DNA from: RGIG8368 sp045540275
Lineage (GTDB): Bacteria > Verrucomicrobiota > Kiritimatiellia > RFP12 > UBA1067
Assembly: GCA_045540275.1 (NCBI GenBank)
Contig: JAZQGX010000096.1
Location: 1-41,634 of the forward strand
Direction of reading: 5' to 3'
Length of the DNA: 41,634 nucleotides
The position numbers and the translations under genes are program-made. Each line of letters begins with the position of its first letter. Position 1 is the stretch's first letter. Positions 1 to 6,486 of this stretch are shown here, piece by piece. The notes beneath the pieces are model-generated. The model worked only from the letters and a program-made list of their open reading frames with translations, was not told where the DNA came from and did no database searches.

Positions 1-80
1 TGAGACGCATAAATATGCGCGAAGTGCTTTTTTAGTAAATCCGGCATGGCACCTGCCTTGGTCAAGTGATTAAAAGTGAT

Positions 81-106
81 AAAGCCGAAGGCAGAGACCG
101 GCTTTT
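81..106 (+). terminator. Possible terminator hairpin of an upstream gene
   Basis: A perfect 7-bp inverted repeat, AAAGCCG (81-87) and CGGCTTT (99-105), encloses an 11-base loop and runs into a short T tract. It could end transcription of a gene lying before the window. The T tract is short and partly inside the stem, so the call is weak. No open reading frame at 1-80 shows what gene that would be. Confidence 0.3.
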
Positions 107-202
107 AAGATAGGATTTACGCCACGAAAGAGGCGAAAAACTGGGGGTAAATTCGGGATATGGGCCGAAGGACCGTGTGCGACGCATTATGAACGGGAAA
201 GT

Positions 203-222
203 GAGATTACGGTGCGGATGAA
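203..222 (+). repeat. Dispersed repeat, copy 1
   Basis: GAGATTACGGTGCGGATGAA occurs here. The same 20-base core recurs at 8994-9013 (one mismatch), at 9176-9195 and, on the minus strand, at 30128-30147. All four copies lie in non-coding DNA. After the core this copy continues with a purine-rich TGAAAGTGTGTGAG stretch that resembles the tails of copies 2 and 4 only loosely. Confidence 0.75.
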
Positions 223-324
223 TGAAAGTGTGTGAGCAAAGAGGGAGAGGGGGAGGGAGCATGTGATAATCGTTGGAATAAGCGGCGGGGAAAATATTTA
301 GAAGTTAATCAAGAGAATCCGTAG

Positions 325-668
325 GGTGCAAGTAAGTTTAAGTATTATGAAGACTTGGCGCAGATGGCAGAGGATGGATTGGTGATTTTTCCAGATGGAA
401 CATATTTAAGCGCGAGGTGAAGGATTGGCCGGGTAAGATTGTTGGTGTGTGTGACTACAAGGCGCGGGATGGTTTAAATCTAGTATTGGAGGATGTCGTC
501 TACAAGTCCAAGCCGACACCAAAGCGTCAATGGGATGAAGGCTATCGCTTTTGGTGGGATTTGTCGAATGTAAGACGCTTGCCCGAGCCCAACCCTTGCC
601 GCGGTAATGTCGGAATGTGGCAGCTGTCAGAATCTCTCGCGGCGAAAGGCTCATCGTTATGCTTTTAA
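325..668 (+). pseudogene. Decayed ASCH-domain-like gene
   Basis: From about 414 to the TAA at 666-668 the frame encodes a protein-like sequence with the segments WPGKIVGVCDY, FWWDLSNVRRLPEPNPCRG and VGMWQL. This matches the C-terminal half of ASCH-type domains, where a W-x-L strand is followed by PxPxPCRG and GLW. The start of the domain is missing in this frame. In the neighbouring frame, 325-417 encodes a plausible upstream part (KYYEDLAQMAEDGLVIFPDG) that hits a stop at 418-420, so one frameshift near 411-420 would join the two parts. No N-terminal ASCH motif or good start codon is visible upstream. I read this as a remnant. A short real gene starting at GTG 417 is the alternative but would lack half the fold. 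Confidence 0.42.
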
Positions 669-961
669 GGACGGGCATGATAGATGAGTTTTTAATTTAA
701 CCACATAACAAAAGGTTTCTATGAAGTAAAAAGCCATCGCTGTTTGTCGCGAGAATTGGTCAATCTCACGACTGTTGTCTCTAAGCGGAGAATGGCAATG
801 TCGGACAGGTAACAAGAAGGTATTGACGAATGATACCGGTTATTGCGAAAATTATTCGTACTTGCTCAACCTCCGTGACGATAGAACCGGGTGCAGCGAC
901 GGAAGTATCAATCTGATCCGTTGATGGATAGACGATACCGCAATTGCAAGAATGGAAAATT
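669..961. other. Non-coding stretch, nothing recognised
   Basis: No reading frame with gene-like codon use, no RNA gene and no repeat matching the others in the window is visible. It separates the ASCH remnant from the secreted DUF1080 protein and presumably carries that gene's promoter, but I cannot pick out a convincing -35/-10 pair. Confidence 0.5.
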
Positions 962-2326
962 ATGAAAAAAATAAAATACATCTTTTTGTCGGCAATGCTC
1001 GCAGCTGGGATGCCGTTGTTCGGGGAATGGCGGGCACTTTTCGCACCTGATTACTCTGATGGGAATTTCGATCCGGCAATCTGGCATACCGACAACGAAG
1101 GCAACCTTGCGGCTAATAAGGATGTGGCGTTTTGGACCAAAGACGATTATTCGCGTTTTGAACTCGAATGCGAATATAATCTCGAACCCGCCGCCAACAG
1201 CGGAATCGTAATCTACTGCTCCGATACTAAAAACTGGATTCCTAATTCGGTTGCGATCCGGCTTGTCGACAAAGACGTTCCGAAATGGATGAATCTCAAT
1301 CTGCATCAGGCCAATCTTGCTTTTTTCGGACATCCGGCTTCGATATCGAATCTCGCCAAACCGGCAGGAGAATGGAATAAAATCAACCTCGTCGCGGACG
1401 GACCCCGGCTTAAAATCACGCTCAACGGTATTGTCGTCAGCGAGTGCGATCTTTCGCAGTGGACCGATGCAAAGAAACTTGCTGATGGTTCGAGTATTCC
1501 GCCGTGTTCGTCGCGCCCGTGGTCGGAGCTGGAGAGGGGCGGCAAAATCGGATTTCAGGGCAGTCACGGCGGAGCGGGCGTTAGGTTCCGAAATATCCGT
1601 ATCCGTCCGCTGCCGTCAGTGCGCAAGCTCAAGCGTCTTATGAGTTTCAATATCCGCATGGGATGCGGTCATGATGCTCCGTTCAAACTGGAGAAAGGAT
1701 CGCTCGGCTTTCTGCCGCAGTGTGCGGAAGTGATCCGTCGGTTCAACCCCGATGTCTGCGCTTTGCAGGAAGTTGACCGGAAATCCGAACGGGCCGGAGG
1801 TATGGATCAGACTGCGGAACTGGGCCGGCTTGTCGGCATGGAAGGCTCTTGGGTGGAGAAAATTAAGAATTACGGCATTTCGACGCTGTTTAAAGAGCGA
1901 CCGTTCAAAGTTTCAAAGGTGCTGTTCAAGGGTTCGGCGCATACGCGTGCGTTGATGATCAGCGAATATCCTGATTTTGTCATTGCCAATACGCATTTCC
2001 CGCTGTCGGAGAAATCGCGGGTCGAGGCAGCCAGAACTGTCCGCGTCGCGCTCAAGAACTATGCGGCAAAGAAACCGGTCTTTTTGATGGGAGATCTCAA
2101 CGCCGAGCCCGGATCCAAAACAATGGCGTCGCTGAGAGAGGATTTTACGGCACTGACCGACCCGAAAATGTTCACGTTCCCGGCGAAAGCTCCCGATCGT
2201 ACCATTGACTATATTATGATCGATAACGCCCATGTTAAGGCTTATACTTGCATAAAGGCGCAGGTTTTTGCCGCTCCAGAAGCGACCGATCACGCCGCGC
2301 TCGTGGTTGATGTTGAGGTGAAATGA
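962..2326 (+). CDS. Secreted DUF1080 (LamG-like) and endonuclease/exonuclease/phosphatase fusion protein
   Basis: Starting at the ATG at 962 gives 454 residues with a Lys-rich, hydrophobic signal peptide (MKKIKYIFLSAMLAAGMPLFG), so it is probably exported. Residues about 20-215 resemble the DUF1080 (3-keto-disaccharide hydrolase, concanavalin-like) fold: an early WRALFAPD strand, YNLEPAANSGIVIY, EWNKINLVADGPRLKITLNG, and a final GKIGFQGSHGGAGVRFRNIRI. Residues about 225-454 carry the EEP superfamily signature in order: MSFNIRMG, ALQEVD, NTHF, GDLNAEP, TIDYIM and a final TDHAALV, with the metal-binding Glu, Asp/Asn and His present. The EEP half should cleave a phosphodiester or phosphomonoester and the DUF1080 half probably binds or cleaves glycan; the substrate is unknown. 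An ATG 18 bases upstream is possible but would spoil the signal peptide. It appears monocistronic. Confidence 0.82.
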   Translation: MKKIKYIFLSAMLAAGMPLFGEWRALFAPDYSDGNFDPAIWHTDNEGNLAANKDVAFWTKDDYSRFELECEYNLEPAANSGIVIYCSDTKNWIPNSVAIRLVDKDVPKWMNLNLHQANLAFFGHPASISNLAKPAGEWNKINLVADGPRLKITLNGIVVSECDLSQWTDAKKLADGSSIPPCSSRPWSELERGGKIGFQGSHGGAGVRFRNIRIRPLPSVRKLKRLMSFNIRMGCGHDAPFKLEKGSLGFLPQCAEVIRRFNPDVCALQEVDRKSERAGGMDQTAELGRLVGMEGSWVEKIKNYGISTLFKERPFKVSKVLFKGSAHTRALMISEYPDFVIANTHFPLSEKSRVEAARTVRVALKNYAAKKPVFLMGDLNAEPGSKTMASLREDFTALTDPKMFTFPAKAPDRTIDYIMIDNAHVKAYTCIKAQVFAAPEATDHAALVVDVEVK

Positions 2327-2396
2327 CTGAAAATGTGTTTCGAGCTTTACCGGTTTCCCGTATTCAACCGCTTGTTGTTAATGTCACATTGAAAAC

Positions 2397-2408
2397 TCGC
2401 GCGCGCGA
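2397..2408. repeat. 12-bp perfect palindrome upstream of the flavoprotein gene
   Basis: TCGCGCGCGCGA reads the same on both strands and lies about 40 bases before the ATG at 2447. It could be an operator for the flavoprotein gene, but alternating GC runs give such palindromes easily. Confidence 0.25.
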
Positions 2409-2446
2409 AAGTCTTTTTAGAATCAAAAATTAGAAAGGAGAAATTC

Positions 2447-2983
2447 ATGAAGAATGTGCTTATACTGTCGTCGTCACCCCGCAAGGGTGGGAATACGGAT
2501 ATGCTCTGTGACGCTTTTGCCAAGGGGGCGAAGGAATCTGGGAACAAGGTGACGAGGATTCGCGTTGCCGACAAGAAGATTGGATATTGCACTGGGTGTT
2601 ATGCCTGCAAGAAGACAGGGGAGTGTGTCATCAAGGACGATGCTGCTGCGATTTTCAAAAAGATGATGGCGGCAGACGTGATTGTATTTGGCGCACCGGC
2701 ATACTTTTATTCTTGCCCCGCCCAGCTGAAGGCGCTTTTTGACCGTAGCGTGGTGATTTACCCAAATCTCATCAATAAGCAGTATTACTATCTGCTCGTC
2801 CAGGCGGATGAAAACAAGGAAATGTTTGCTGGAACAATCAAGTCGCTTGATGGATTTCTTGATTGCTATGAAGGGTCGAAGCTCAAAGGAATGGTTGCGG
2901 CTCCTGGCTTTTATGAGAAGGGGACGATCAAGGGTTCGAAGTATATCACGCAAGCCTATAAGCTTGGATTAAAGGTGAAGTAA
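2447..2983 (+). CDS. Flavodoxin-like NAD(P)H oxidoreductase, iron-sulfur flavoprotein type
   Basis: The 178-residue protein starts with a flavodoxin-fold strand and FMN phosphate loop (NVLILSSSPRKGGNTD) as in the NADPH-dependent FMN reductase family. A compact cysteine motif follows: C48, C51, C54 and C60, spaced CX2CX2CX5C, the pattern that binds the [4Fe-4S] cluster in archaeal and bacterial iron-sulfur flavoproteins. VIVFGAPAYFYSCPAQLKALFDR is the second conserved FMN-contact region. It probably moves electrons in the cytosol between NAD(P)H or ferredoxin and an unknown acceptor. The start is fixed by AGAAAGGAG seven to ten bases upstream. Codon use (many AAG, GGG and TTT codons, lower GC) differs from the neighbours, which hints at horizontal transfer. 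It stands alone, convergent with cysK. Confidence 0.85.
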   Translation: MKNVLILSSSPRKGGNTDMLCDAFAKGAKESGNKVTRIRVADKKIGYCTGCYACKKTGECVIKDDAAAIFKKMMAADVIVFGAPAYFYSCPAQLKALFDRSVVIYPNLINKQYYYLLVQADENKEMFAGTIKSLDGFLDCYEGSKLKGMVAAPGFYEKGTIKGSKYITQAYKLGLKVK

Positions 2984-3099
2984 AACTTTTATGGCAGTCT
3001 ATCGTCTCATATCAACCGTTCGCCGGACGCGGCGGAGGAGCGCTTCTGCCGGGGGCGCGCTACGGTATCTGCTGATTTAAGCCATTACAACATAATACA

Positions 3100-4023
3100 T
3101 TATTCGTACAGCCAGGTTGAGAGATAGCGCTCTCCCGTGTCAGGAAGAAGTGCGACGATTGTCTTGCCCGCGAACTCCTCGCGCTTGGCGAGTTCTAGTG
3201 CCGCCCACAGCGCCGCGCCCGAGGAGATTCCGACGAGAAGTCCCTCTTTCGCAGCGGCGGAACGCGCCGTATCCCCGGCGTTCTCCGCCGTAACGGTAAT
3301 CACTTCGTCGACAATCGAGGTGTCGAGCACCTTCGGCACGAAGCCCGCACCGATCCCTTGAATCTTGTGAGGTCCAGGCTGTTTGCCGGAAAGGACTGCG
3401 GATGTGTCGGGTTCGACGGCAATGACCTTGACGGCAGAATTCTGCTCCTTGAGGAACTTCCCCGTACCCGTCACGGTACCGCCGGTGCCGACGCCAGCCA
3501 CGAACGCAGCGATTGCGCCGCCGGTCTCAGTCCAGATTTCAGGTCCGGTCGTACGGTAGTGGGATGCCGGGTTGGCGGGATTTTCGAACTGCTGCAGGAT
3601 GACCGCTCCGGGTGTCGAATCGCGCAGCTCTTCGGCTTTGGCGATCGCGCCTTTCATTCCGGCGGCACCGGGAGTGAGGACGATTTCAGCGCCGTATGCG
3701 GCGGCAAGTTTGCGCCGCTCAATGCTCATCGTTTCAGGCATTGTTAGAATAAGATGGTAGCCTCGCACCGCGGAGACGAGCGCAAGCCCAACTCCGGTGT
3801 TTCCGCTTGTCGGCTCGATGATGGTCGCGCCTGGTTTGAGCGCGCCGGACTTCTCCGCCGCGCCGATCATCGCAAGGGCGATTCGGTCTTTTACGCTACC
3901 GCCGGGATTGAAGTATTCGACCTTGGCAAGTACGCGCGCACCGCCTTTATTCAGCTTGCCGGAAATTTCAACGAGCGGGGTTCCGCCGATTTTTTTCAGA
4001 ATGTCTGTTACAGCCTTGCTCAT
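3100..4023 (-). CDS. cysK: Cysteine synthase A
   Basis: 307 residues, the usual length for O-acetylserine sulfhydrylase. It makes L-cysteine from O-acetylserine and sulfide with pyridoxal phosphate in the cytosol. The PLP-binding lysine is K45 in NPGGSVKDR. The substrate loop TSGNTGVGLA starts at about residue 71, and a glycine-rich phosphate-binding loop GVGTGGTVTGTG lies in the second domain. Near the C-terminus, VGISSGAAL and ALLPDTGERYLST are typical of CysK/CysM. Absence of extra domains argues against cystathionine beta-synthase. The start is supported by GAAAGGAACT upstream of the ATG. It is transcribed alone from the promoter at 4050-4079 and diverges from the coiled-coil protein gene. 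Confidence 0.96.
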   Translation of the reverse strand: MSKAVTDILKKIGGTPLVEISGKLNKGGARVLAKVEYFNPGGSVKDRIALAMIGAAEKSGALKPGATIIEPTSGNTGVGLALVSAVRGYHLILTMPETMSIERRKLAAAYGAEIVLTPGAAGMKGAIAKAEELRDSTPGAVILQQFENPANPASHYRTTGPEIWTETGGAIAAFVAGVGTGGTVTGTGKFLKEQNSAVKVIAVEPDTSAVLSGKQPGPHKIQGIGAGFVPKVLDTSIVDEVITVTAENAGDTARSAAAKEGLLVGISSGAALWAALELAKREEFAGKTIVALLPDTGERYLSTWLYE

Positions 4024-4049
4024 TTGCCAGTTCCTTTCGGTTGGTGACG

Positions 4050-4079
4050 ATTATACTCTTTTTAACAAAGAGGCGGCAA
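4050..4079 (-). promoter_or_regulatory. cysK promoter with dyad in the spacer
   Basis: On the minus strand a consensus -10 TATAAT (4055-4050) lies 18 bases from a -35 TTGCCG (4079-4074). The spacer is almost filled by an inverted repeat, CTCTTT (4056-4061) and AAAGAG (4067-4072) around a 5-base centre. A repressor or activator binding there would directly control cysK. The promoter match is strong; the operator is inference. Confidence 0.65.
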
Positions 4080-4127
4080 GGGAAGCTTTCAGGGAACTGC
4101 GACCAGAGAGAGGCGGGCGTTTCTTAA

Positions 4128-4156
4128 ATGACAGTTCTTCGGGGTTTTGATACAAT
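4128..4156 (+). promoter_or_regulatory. Promoter of the coiled-coil protein/HAD/Dus operon
   Basis: A -35 ATGACA (4128-4133) and a -10 TACAAT (4151-4156) are separated by exactly 17 bases. The -10 is preceded by TGA, giving the extended -10 form. It points toward the ATG at 4199, about 35 bases beyond the expected start of transcription. Confidence 0.6.
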
Positions 4157-4198
4157 CACTCCGTCATGTGTTTCGTGGATTGAGGTAGGAGTGCGAAG

Positions 4199-4612
4199 AT
4201 GACAGAAATAGAAATGCAGCTTGAAAAGGAGAAGCTCTCGCTCGAGCGCGAACGCCTAGCGGTGGAGCGGGCACGCATTGAAAATGCCCGGGATCGCATC
4301 AGCGAGCAGTCGCGAAGCTTCAGAGACGGTGCCGGACATATCACCGTTCCGTTGTCCACCGCCGTGCTCGCCGGTCTGTTGTGTTTGGCCGCAGGAGGAA
4401 TCGCGGGCTCTCTCTTTTGTTCCATGGCGGTAAATTCGCGCCACGACCGTCATATTGCAAATATTGTCAAAACCCTCGAGGCGACTACCGAATCTACCAA
4501 CAGCGTTCAAACCGTCAAAAAAAGCGGAGACCTGAAACAAAGTTTCAAGGGTGCGGTGAAAAAACGCGATGCATACGAAAATGTCTCGCTGATTGTGATT
4601 CAAGGCAACTGA
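4199..4612 (+). CDS. Small coiled-coil, single-pass membrane protein of unknown function
   Basis: 137 residues, not recognised as a named family. Residues 1-40 are a highly charged heptad-like helix (EMQLEKEKLSLERERLAVER and on), almost certainly coiled coil. Residues about 50-76 form one membrane segment rich in Ala, Gly, Leu and Ser. The tail (about 77-137) is polar, ending in a Lys-rich segment and a short hydrophobic strand (VSLIVIQ). TAGGAG lies a few bases before the ATG. Three bases separate it from the HAD gene, so it heads a three-gene operon with HAD and Dus. A scaffold or anchor role is possible but nothing in the sequence shows a reaction. Confidence 0.75.
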   Translation: MTEIEMQLEKEKLSLERERLAVERARIENARDRISEQSRSFRDGAGHITVPLSTAVLAGLLCLAAGGIAGSLFCSMAVNSRHDRHIANIVKTLEATTESTNSVQTVKKSGDLKQSFKGAVKKRDAYENVSLIVIQGN

Positions 4613-4615
4613 TCC

Positions 4616-5515
4616 ATGAATGAATTTCTCGATTTAAAAGCTTTGCCTGCTCGATATGACAACTTTATCGGTGTCGATTCCGACGGTTGCGTCTATGACA
4701 CGATGAATGTAAAACAGAGAGATCATTTCCATCCGATGATCATCAGGCACTGGCGGCTTGAGCCGGTGGCGGCGGCTCTTCGGGAATGTGCGGTGTTCTC
4801 AAATCTGACCTCGCGCCGCCGTGGCGCCAACCGCTATCACGCTCTGTTGCGCACATTCGAATTGCTCAAGGATCATCCGGATGTCGTCGCTTCGGGATTC
4901 GCCGCGCCCGCCACCGGAGATTTGCGCAGATATGTGACTTCAGGTCTCCCGATGGGGCGAGCGTCGCTTGAGGCAGAGGTCAGGCGCACGCAAAGCACCG
5001 AGTTGGAGTCCATACTGAAATGGACCGATTTGATGGATGCGGACCTTGCCGCCATGCAGCCGGCCCCCCCTTTTAAAAATGCGGTTCTCGCCCTTGAGAA
5101 AATGCGCCGCTCCAGCGATATCGTGGTCGTTTCGCAAACCCCAGAAAGCTCTTTGCTGCGCGAATGGAAATATCACAATCTTTATGATATTCCATCTTTC
5201 ATCGCCGGGCAGGAGCATGGTTCGAAAACCGAGCAACTGCTGTCGGCGACCGCCGGCAAATATGATGCATGGCGAGTGTTGATGATCGGGGACGCTCCCG
5301 GTGATCTGATCGCATCGCGTGAGGCGGGATGCGCATTCTATCCAATTATGCCAGAGGCGGAAGAGCAGTCGTGGGAAATGCTGCTGACGGATGTCTATCC
5401 TGCATTCTTGAAAGGAGAATACACCGAGACGCGCAGAGACGAATTGGCGGCGGCATTTTTGAATGCGCTTCCCGAGTTGCCGCCCTGGGCGGGAAAAGAC
5501 GCGGCCGATGAGTGA
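4616..5515 (+). CDS. HAD-superfamily hydrolase
   Basis: 299 residues. Motif I is GVDSDGCVYDTM at about residues 19-30, giving the nucleophile Asp and the +2 Asp of HAD phosphatases. IVVVSQTP is the motif II Ser/Thr strand, a lysine at KTEQLL fits motif III, and MIGDAPGDLIASREAG is motif IV with its metal-binding Asp residues. A helical cap lies between motifs I and II, as in phosphoglycolate-phosphatase-like enzymes, but about 60 residues longer than usual. The substrate is probably a small phosphorylated metabolite; nothing fixes which one. It overlaps the dihydrouridine synthase gene by eight bases (ATGAGTGA), so the two are translationally coupled. Confidence 0.8.
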   Translation: MNEFLDLKALPARYDNFIGVDSDGCVYDTMNVKQRDHFHPMIIRHWRLEPVAAALRECAVFSNLTSRRRGANRYHALLRTFELLKDHPDVVASGFAAPATGDLRRYVTSGLPMGRASLEAEVRRTQSTELESILKWTDLMDADLAAMQPAPPFKNAVLALEKMRRSSDIVVVSQTPESSLLREWKYHNLYDIPSFIAGQEHGSKTEQLLSATAGKYDAWRVLMIGDAPGDLIASREAGCAFYPIMPEAEEQSWEMLLTDVYPAFLKGEYTETRRDELAAAFLNALPELPPWAGKDAADE

Positions 5516-6449
5516 ACACGACCTGTTGATTCTCGCACCTATGCACGGAGTCACCCTTCGATTTCTCCGCAATGCTCTCGCCCGCCGTTTCAAAGCCCCG
5601 GAGCTGGCGGTCAGTCCGTTTATTTCTACGGTGGCCGGCGGAAAAATCAATCCGTCTCTGTTAGATGATGTCGATTTGAGTCGTGAACAGCGTATGCGCA
5701 TCGTCCCGCAGGTTATCGGGAAAAATCCCGATGATTTGCGAGTGATGATCAGGGCGCTTAAGGCAATGGGGCATGACCGCGTCGACCTCAATGCAGGCTG
5801 TCCATGGCCGATGGTCGCAAAGAAGGGCAGGGGAGCGGGGTTGGCAAAGAACCGCGACAATCTGACAGCGATGCTCGAGGCGGGATGCAGCGAGCTTCCC
5901 GACGGCTTTTCAGTAAAACTTCGCCTCGGCTTTGAGCGCACGGACGAAATTCTGGAACTGATGCCGATTTTGAATTCGTTTCCGCTGGTCGAGGTCTGTC
6001 TCCATGCACGAACAGCCCGTCAGATGTACGAAGGCAATGTCGAACTTGACGCATTCGAAGCTGCGGCAGGTGTCTGCAAACATCCGATAGTTTACAACGG
6101 CGATATATTCACCGCTGAAATTTTCATCGGCCTTCAGCGCCGTTTCCCCCAGATCAAGCGATGGATGATCGGGCGCGGACTGTTGCGCAATCCGTTTTTG
6201 ATGGAGGAAATTATCGGCGGCGAGACGAAATATGATTTGAACCGGATCCGCAAATTTGCTGCCGACTGCATGGACGCGTGTCTTGGCGAGTTGTCGGGAC
6301 CAGCAGCGGCAACTGGACGCATGAAGGAGATATGGTCGTATCTCTGCTGCGGGATGCCCGGGAATCTAGGTGCGCGCCTGTGGAGAAGGCTGAAGCTGTG
6401 CCGCACTCCGCAGGAGATGGATATGGTGCTGGATTCGACGCTCCGTTGA
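5508..6449 (+). CDS. tRNA-dihydrouridine synthase family protein
   Basis: 313 residues, a flavin-dependent enzyme that reduces uridine to dihydrouridine in tRNA D-loops or arms. The TIM-barrel start is LILAPMHGVTLRFLRNAL. The catalytic cysteine lies in VDLNAGCPWPMVAKKGRGAG, matching the Dus NxGCPxxxV motif. VKLRLGF, LHARTARQMYEG and VYNGDIF follow as FMN-contact strands, and the C-terminal helical domain is present. The start at ATG 5508 is chosen because the longer frame from 5463 lies inside the HAD gene and adds nothing conserved. Which Dus subgroup (A, B or C) it belongs to cannot be read safely. It ends 37 bases before the convergent dxs. Confidence 0.88.
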   Translation: MSEHDLLILAPMHGVTLRFLRNALARRFKAPELAVSPFISTVAGGKINPSLLDDVDLSREQRMRIVPQVIGKNPDDLRVMIRALKAMGHDRVDLNAGCPWPMVAKKGRGAGLAKNRDNLTAMLEAGCSELPDGFSVKLRLGFERTDEILELMPILNSFPLVEVCLHARTARQMYEGNVELDAFEAAAGVCKHPIVYNGDIFTAEIFIGLQRRFPQIKRWMIGRGLLRNPFLMEEIIGGETKYDLNRIRKFAADCMDACLGELSGPAAATGRMKEIWSYLCCGMPGNLGARLWRRLKLCRTPQEMDMVLDSTLR

Positions 6450-6486
6450 TCAGCGCCATTTCGTGCCCGTCCGAGCTTGGCGCCAT

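Noticed and set aside
62..262. 66-codon open frame on the minus strand
   Set aside because: Pro/Ser-rich, crosses the dispersed repeat, no ribosome-binding site or family resemblance.
2990..3099. Terminator between the flavoprotein gene and cysK
   Set aside because: GC-rich but no stem longer than four base pairs followed by a T tract could be found on either strand.
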